Positions 60,982-64,000 of a DNA stretch of 64,000 nucleotides are shown in pieces. The stretch comes from Hoylesella loescheii. Lineage in GTDB: Bacteria > Bacteroidota > Bacteroidia > Bacteroidales > Bacteroidaceae. The position numbers and the translations under genes were made by a program. The number at the start of each line of letters is the position of its first letter. Within the stretch, counting starts at the first letter, position 1. Under the pieces are notes generated by a model that saw nothing but the letters and a program-made list of their open reading frames with translations, searched no databases and had not been told where the DNA came from. The stretch is taken from assembly GCA_021531755.1 (NCBI GenBank), contig JADYUK010000011.1, positions 1 through 64,000 on the forward strand, read 5' to 3'.

Positions 60982-62787
60982 ATGCAGAGACTAATCCTCA
61001 CAACAGCGCTGCTCGCCACATTCGCGGCAGCGCCAGCCCAGCAGTCACAGACAGGGCCAGTAAAGACCTATGATGTCCTCGCCGCACAGATGAGAGAGGG
61101 AGAGAACATGACCGCCAAAGGCGATGCCGACGGCATTGCCGCCTACCGTATCGTCCCAAGGGCCCATGTGCCGTTCGCCCAGCAGGCCGTCAGCCAGCGC
61201 CGTGCGGCAGGCAACCGTGTCACATCACGCCCCTACTACCGTGTACGCATGGCACTCCCCATACCGTCGTGCTATACACCTACCGAGCAGGGCGAGCATG
61301 CCGGACTCGACTGGGGCGTATACACACACCTCCACTCCGGAGCCCTTGAGGTGCTACCCAACGGCGACCTCCTCGCCATCTACTTCTCCACACCGATAGG
61401 GAAGGCAGAGGCTGACACCTGTACAACATTCGTGCAGGCGAGACGACGCTATGGCTCTGACGAGTGGGACATGCCCGAGCTGTTCTTCGCCACACGTGGC
61501 GGCAACGACCAGTCGGCACTGCTCTTCAACGACAACGGCACGATATGGTTCTTCGGAGGTGGCCGCGACATGACAGATTATGTCCCCTTCCGCATCTGCC
61601 GCTCCACAGATAACGGCCGCTCATGGACATTCTCCGTACCACAGATGGACAAGAAGCTCGAGCGGTATACCGCCCAGCCCATAAGCAACGCCTTCAGGAA
61701 CAGCCGCGGAGAGATGTTCGTGGCCCTCGACGGAGAAGGCGGCGAGAGCTTCCTCCTCAGGAGCAAGGACAACGGTGTGACATGGCACGACATGGGCGGA
61801 CGCACATCATCACGCCACTCAACCATCGTCCCACTCGACGATAAGGGAACACTCCTCTCGGCAGGAGGAAAGAACAACTCCGTCGACGGATGGAACCCAC
61901 AGAACATCTCGCATGACTGGGGCGCGACATGGGAGAGCCCGACACGCGGCATAATGCCACAGTACGGCACAGCACAGCGCCCATGCATGATACGCCTGAA
62001 GTCTGGAGCGCTGTGCATGGTGGCAGACAGCTATATGCACAAGAAGAAGATTGCGCCTCCAGCAGGATGGGACAAGGGCAACGACTGCTTCGCTGCCATC
62101 TCTCGCGACAACGGAAAGACATGGACCATGCGACGTCTGCCGGTAGCCCTGCCACAACACCACCGCACACAACACCCGTCATTGGGGTACGTCACACTGA
62201 GGCAGGGGCAGGACGGCATGATACATGTCCTCACCACAACCAACTATCCCGGACTCGAGATTGAGTTCAACGAGGCATGGGTGATGCAGGGTGATACCGG
62301 CGCACCAGAGGCGACACACCTCACACCTGACTGTCTCGACTCATCGCCCGAGGGACGCAACGCCACACTCTCGCCCATGACAGCAAGCGGCACATATGTG
62401 GCCAACGGCACAAAGGTGACACGATACGCCAACGGGAAGAAGCAGCACGAGGTGACATACCGCAACGGACGACGCACTGGCACAGAGACGCTCTGGCGAC
62501 AGGACGGCACCATAGAATGGAAATGGGAGAGAGACCTCAAGACAAACCGAGGCCTGTGGACACAGTACTGGCCTAACGGGAAGAAACGCGTGGAGAGCTC
62601 ATGGCTGCTCTACACATCACCACGCGACCTGCCAGGGACACCTCTCGTGGGAGCCATCGCCGACGGTGTGGCATCGCATTATGACCGTGAGGGGAACCTC
62701 GTCGCACAGTACAAGTTCAAGAACGGTGTAGAGGAAGGCACCGAGACCATAGAACAAGGGGCTGGAATCAAGAACGAGGGAAAATGA
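60982..62787 (+). CDS. Secreted BNR beta-propeller (sialidase-superfamily) protein fused to MORN-type repeats
   Basis: 601 residues from MQRLILTTALLATFAAAPA-Q, which provides the signal peptide; the frame is open further upstream but overlaps the GH140 gene without similarity. The propeller has four Asp boxes: STDNGRSWTF near residue 208, SKDNGVTWHD near 261, SHDWGATWES near 310 and SRDNGKTWTM near 374. Conserved Arg-rich strands include RPYYRVRMALPIPSCYTPTEQ near 75 and HLHSGALEVLPNGDLLAIYFST near 117. From about 475 to 595 it carries several MORN_2-like repeats (YANGKKQHEVTYRNGRRTG, YWPNGKKRVESSW, YDREGNLVAQYKFKNG). Probably a glycosidase or lectin of the RG-II/pectin pathway; catalytic activity is not provable from the sequence. 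Confidence 0.75.
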   Translation: MQRLILTTALLATFAAAPAQQSQTGPVKTYDVLAAQMREGENMTAKGDADGIAAYRIVPRAHVPFAQQAVSQRRAAGNRVTSRPYYRVRMALPIPSCYTPTEQGEHAGLDWGVYTHLHSGALEVLPNGDLLAIYFSTPIGKAEADTCTTFVQARRRYGSDEWDMPELFFATRGGNDQSALLFNDNGTIWFFGGGRDMTDYVPFRICRSTDNGRSWTFSVPQMDKKLERYTAQPISNAFRNSRGEMFVALDGEGGESFLLRSKDNGVTWHDMGGRTSSRHSTIVPLDDKGTLLSAGGKNNSVDGWNPQNISHDWGATWESPTRGIMPQYGTAQRPCMIRLKSGALCMVADSYMHKKKIAPPAGWDKGNDCFAAISRDNGKTWTMRRLPVALPQHHRTQHPSLGYVTLRQGQDGMIHVLTTTNYPGLEIEFNEAWVMQGDTGAPEATHLTPDCLDSSPEGRNATLSPMTASGTYVANGTKVTRYANGKKQHEVTYRNGRRTGTETLWRQDGTIEWKWERDLKTNRGLWTQYWPNGKKRVESSWLLYTSPRDLPGTPLVGAIADGVASHYDREGNLVAQYKFKNGVEEGTETIEQGAGIKNEGK

Positions 62788-62899
62788 GACAGTAATGACA
62801 TGAACGCCCCGTCATTAACCATCATCATTCCCATTCAGGAAATCATCTTCTCCATCCGGGGGAATGTGGGAGACTGACGGCAGGCTGTTTATATTGGAA

Positions 62900-62936
62900 C
62901 ACGGGCACGCTATTCGTCGAGAATGGCGTGCCCGTG
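62900..62936. terminator. Terminator between the propeller gene and hrpB
   Basis: CACGGGCACGC (62900-62910) pairs with GCGTGCCCGTG (62926-62936), extended by TATTC/GAATG inside. It lies between convergent genes and could serve both. Confidence 0.8.
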
Positions 62937-63009
62937 ACTCTTTTGCTGTGTCTGCTCGTCAGTAATATGTGTCATTGTCCCGTCCAGACCTATGCCGCTG
63001 TTCCCTGTG

Positions 63010-64000
63010 TCAGGGATTCTCAGGCCAGTCGTGCTTGGGGTATCTGCGCCGCAGCTCCTTCCGCACCTCGTAGTATGTTGTCTGCCAGAAACTGGCAAGG
63101 TCCTGAGTCAGCTGGACTGGTTTGAAGCCCGGCGACAGCAGCTCCATAAGCACAGGGCGCCGTCCGCCGTCTATACGTGGTGTCTCCCTCATACCGAAAC
63201 ACTCCTGTATCCTCGCCTTTAAGACAGGAGCTGACGCTCCCTGACGGTATTCTATCTTCTTCTCGCGCCCCGAGGGCAGGGCGATGCGGTCAGGCGCAAG
63301 GCGTTCCACCTCACACCGCTGCTCGTAGCTGAGGCGCGACCATACTACCTCACACATGTCTATCTTGCGCAACTCCGATGCCGTCGTCCTGTCACCGAAG
63401 AACATCGGTCCCCATTCTTGTGCCGACGAGAGGATAGCCTCTGTGTCACAAGGTGGGAGACACAGCTCAGGATGCCACTCGCTGACAACGGCCAGACGCT
63501 GCTGGAGCTGGCGCACAGCGTCGGCTGATAATGACAGCATGCTCTCACCATAGCTCCTCACAGCAGTGGCGAGAGTGTCGTGGATGACATCCAGTGGTAT
63601 GCCCGTGAGCGGCTGGCTTGATATGATGAGACGCCCTATGCGCTGCTCGCGCTGCATGACAAGCACTCCAGCCTTGTTGTCCCAGTAGATGTTGTCGTAG
63701 GCTGTGGTGCTGCCTGCCACATCGTCCGGGGCGAGAGGTGCCGCTATGTGGATGCGCCCTTCATCGCCACGCATGGTCATGGTGGCCACTGCGAGGTATT
63801 TGTGGGCGGTGAGGTCGTCAGCGTCAGGCAGCAGGGCTGTGGCTCCTGAGGCGAGGCGGTAGCGTCTCATAAGCTGTATGGTGGCAGTGTTCCCTCTTCC
63901 TGCTGTGTCGTCTGTCGCCATGGCCACACGCTCCGGATAGGCGGCGGCAAGCAGACGCCCGGCTGTCCATACCGCGTCAGATGGTTGTGGCTCTTGGTGA
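63010..64000 (-). CDS. hrpB: ATP-dependent helicase HrpB, C-terminal part (runs off the window)
   Basis: About 330 codons of the 3' end are present; the frame stays open to the window edge (AVWTAGRLLAAAYPERVA upstream of the first internal Met), so the motor domains lie outside. The HrpB-specific C-terminal domain is unmistakable: LPSGREKKIEYRQG near the end, FGMRETPRIDGGRRPVLMELLSP, and PVQLTQDLASFWQTTYYEVRKELRRRYPKHDWPENP split as described. HrpB is a DEAH-box helicase of unclear physiological role in bacteria. Confidence 0.93.
   Translation of the reverse strand, partial: HQEPQPSDAVWTAGRLLAAAYPERVAMATDDTAGRGNTATIQLMRRYRLASGATALLPDADDLTAHKYLAVATMTMRGDEGRIHIAAPLAPDDVAGSTTAYDNIYWDNKAGVLVMQREQRIGRLIISSQPLTGIPLDVIHDTLATAVRSYGESMLSLSADAVRQLQQRLAVVSEWHPELCLPPCDTEAILSSAQEWGPMFFGDRTTASELRKIDMCEVVWSRLSYEQRCEVERLAPDRIALPSGREKKIEYRQGASAPVLKARIQECFGMRETPRIDGGRRPVLMELLSPGFKPVQLTQDLASFWQTTYYEVRKELRRRYPKHDWPENP

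Overview
The window is Bacteroidales chromosome, most likely a Prevotella-like member of the Prevotellaceae. The evidence is a type IX secretion pair (PorU/PorV), SusC/SusD genes, a hybrid two-component regulator, a BspA-type leucine-rich-repeat fragment, type III glutamine synthetase, LL-diaminopimelate aminotransferase, and Bacteroidota promoters (TTG, about 20 nt, TAnnTTTG) in place of sigma70 boxes. No rRNA, tRNA or CRISPR array was found.

1-4712 is an accessory island lying between two 136-bp direct repeats that differ at one base. It carries a group II intron with its reverse transcriptase, an AAA/DUF234-type ATPase, and the broken 3' end of a BspA-like surface protein. 5345-14997 is a nitrogen-assimilation locus. 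glnN, a small beta-barrel protein, dapL and dapF read leftward. glnK, amtB and asnB read rightward from a shared control region.

15169-22776 (minus strand) holds three consecutive FKBP-type prolyl isomerases, each predicted for a different compartment, a lipoprotein with Ig-like domains coupled to a GH3-family protein, and an AraC regulator. 23178-25805 is a TonB-dependent receptor whose leader is a clear FMN riboswitch, which suggests outer-membrane flavin uptake. 25953-26980 is a gene-poor gap with one candidate small RNA. 26981-37108 holds a lipoprotein, an orphan ABC ATPase overlapping an SF1 helicase, ispF, porV-porU and a FAH-family hydrolase. 37313-40730 is the rplM-rpsI-rpsB-tsf ribosomal cluster.

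41546-62787 is a plant-polysaccharide island on the plus strand. It contains a PL1-type pectate lyase with a T9SS-like tail. A levan (beta-2,6-fructan) locus follows: sugar-binding hybrid regulator, SusC, SusD, DUF4960 glycan-binding protein and GH32 endo-levanase-like enzyme. A GH95, GH140 and BNR-propeller/MORN operon comes next and fits rhamnogalacturonan-II side chains. The regulator appears to lack its ATPase domain. The window ends inside a minus-strand hrpB.

A pattern running through the window is a set of intergenic tandem repeats. Most have a 22-23-nt period or a multiple near 66 nt, with a different unit sequence at each locus.
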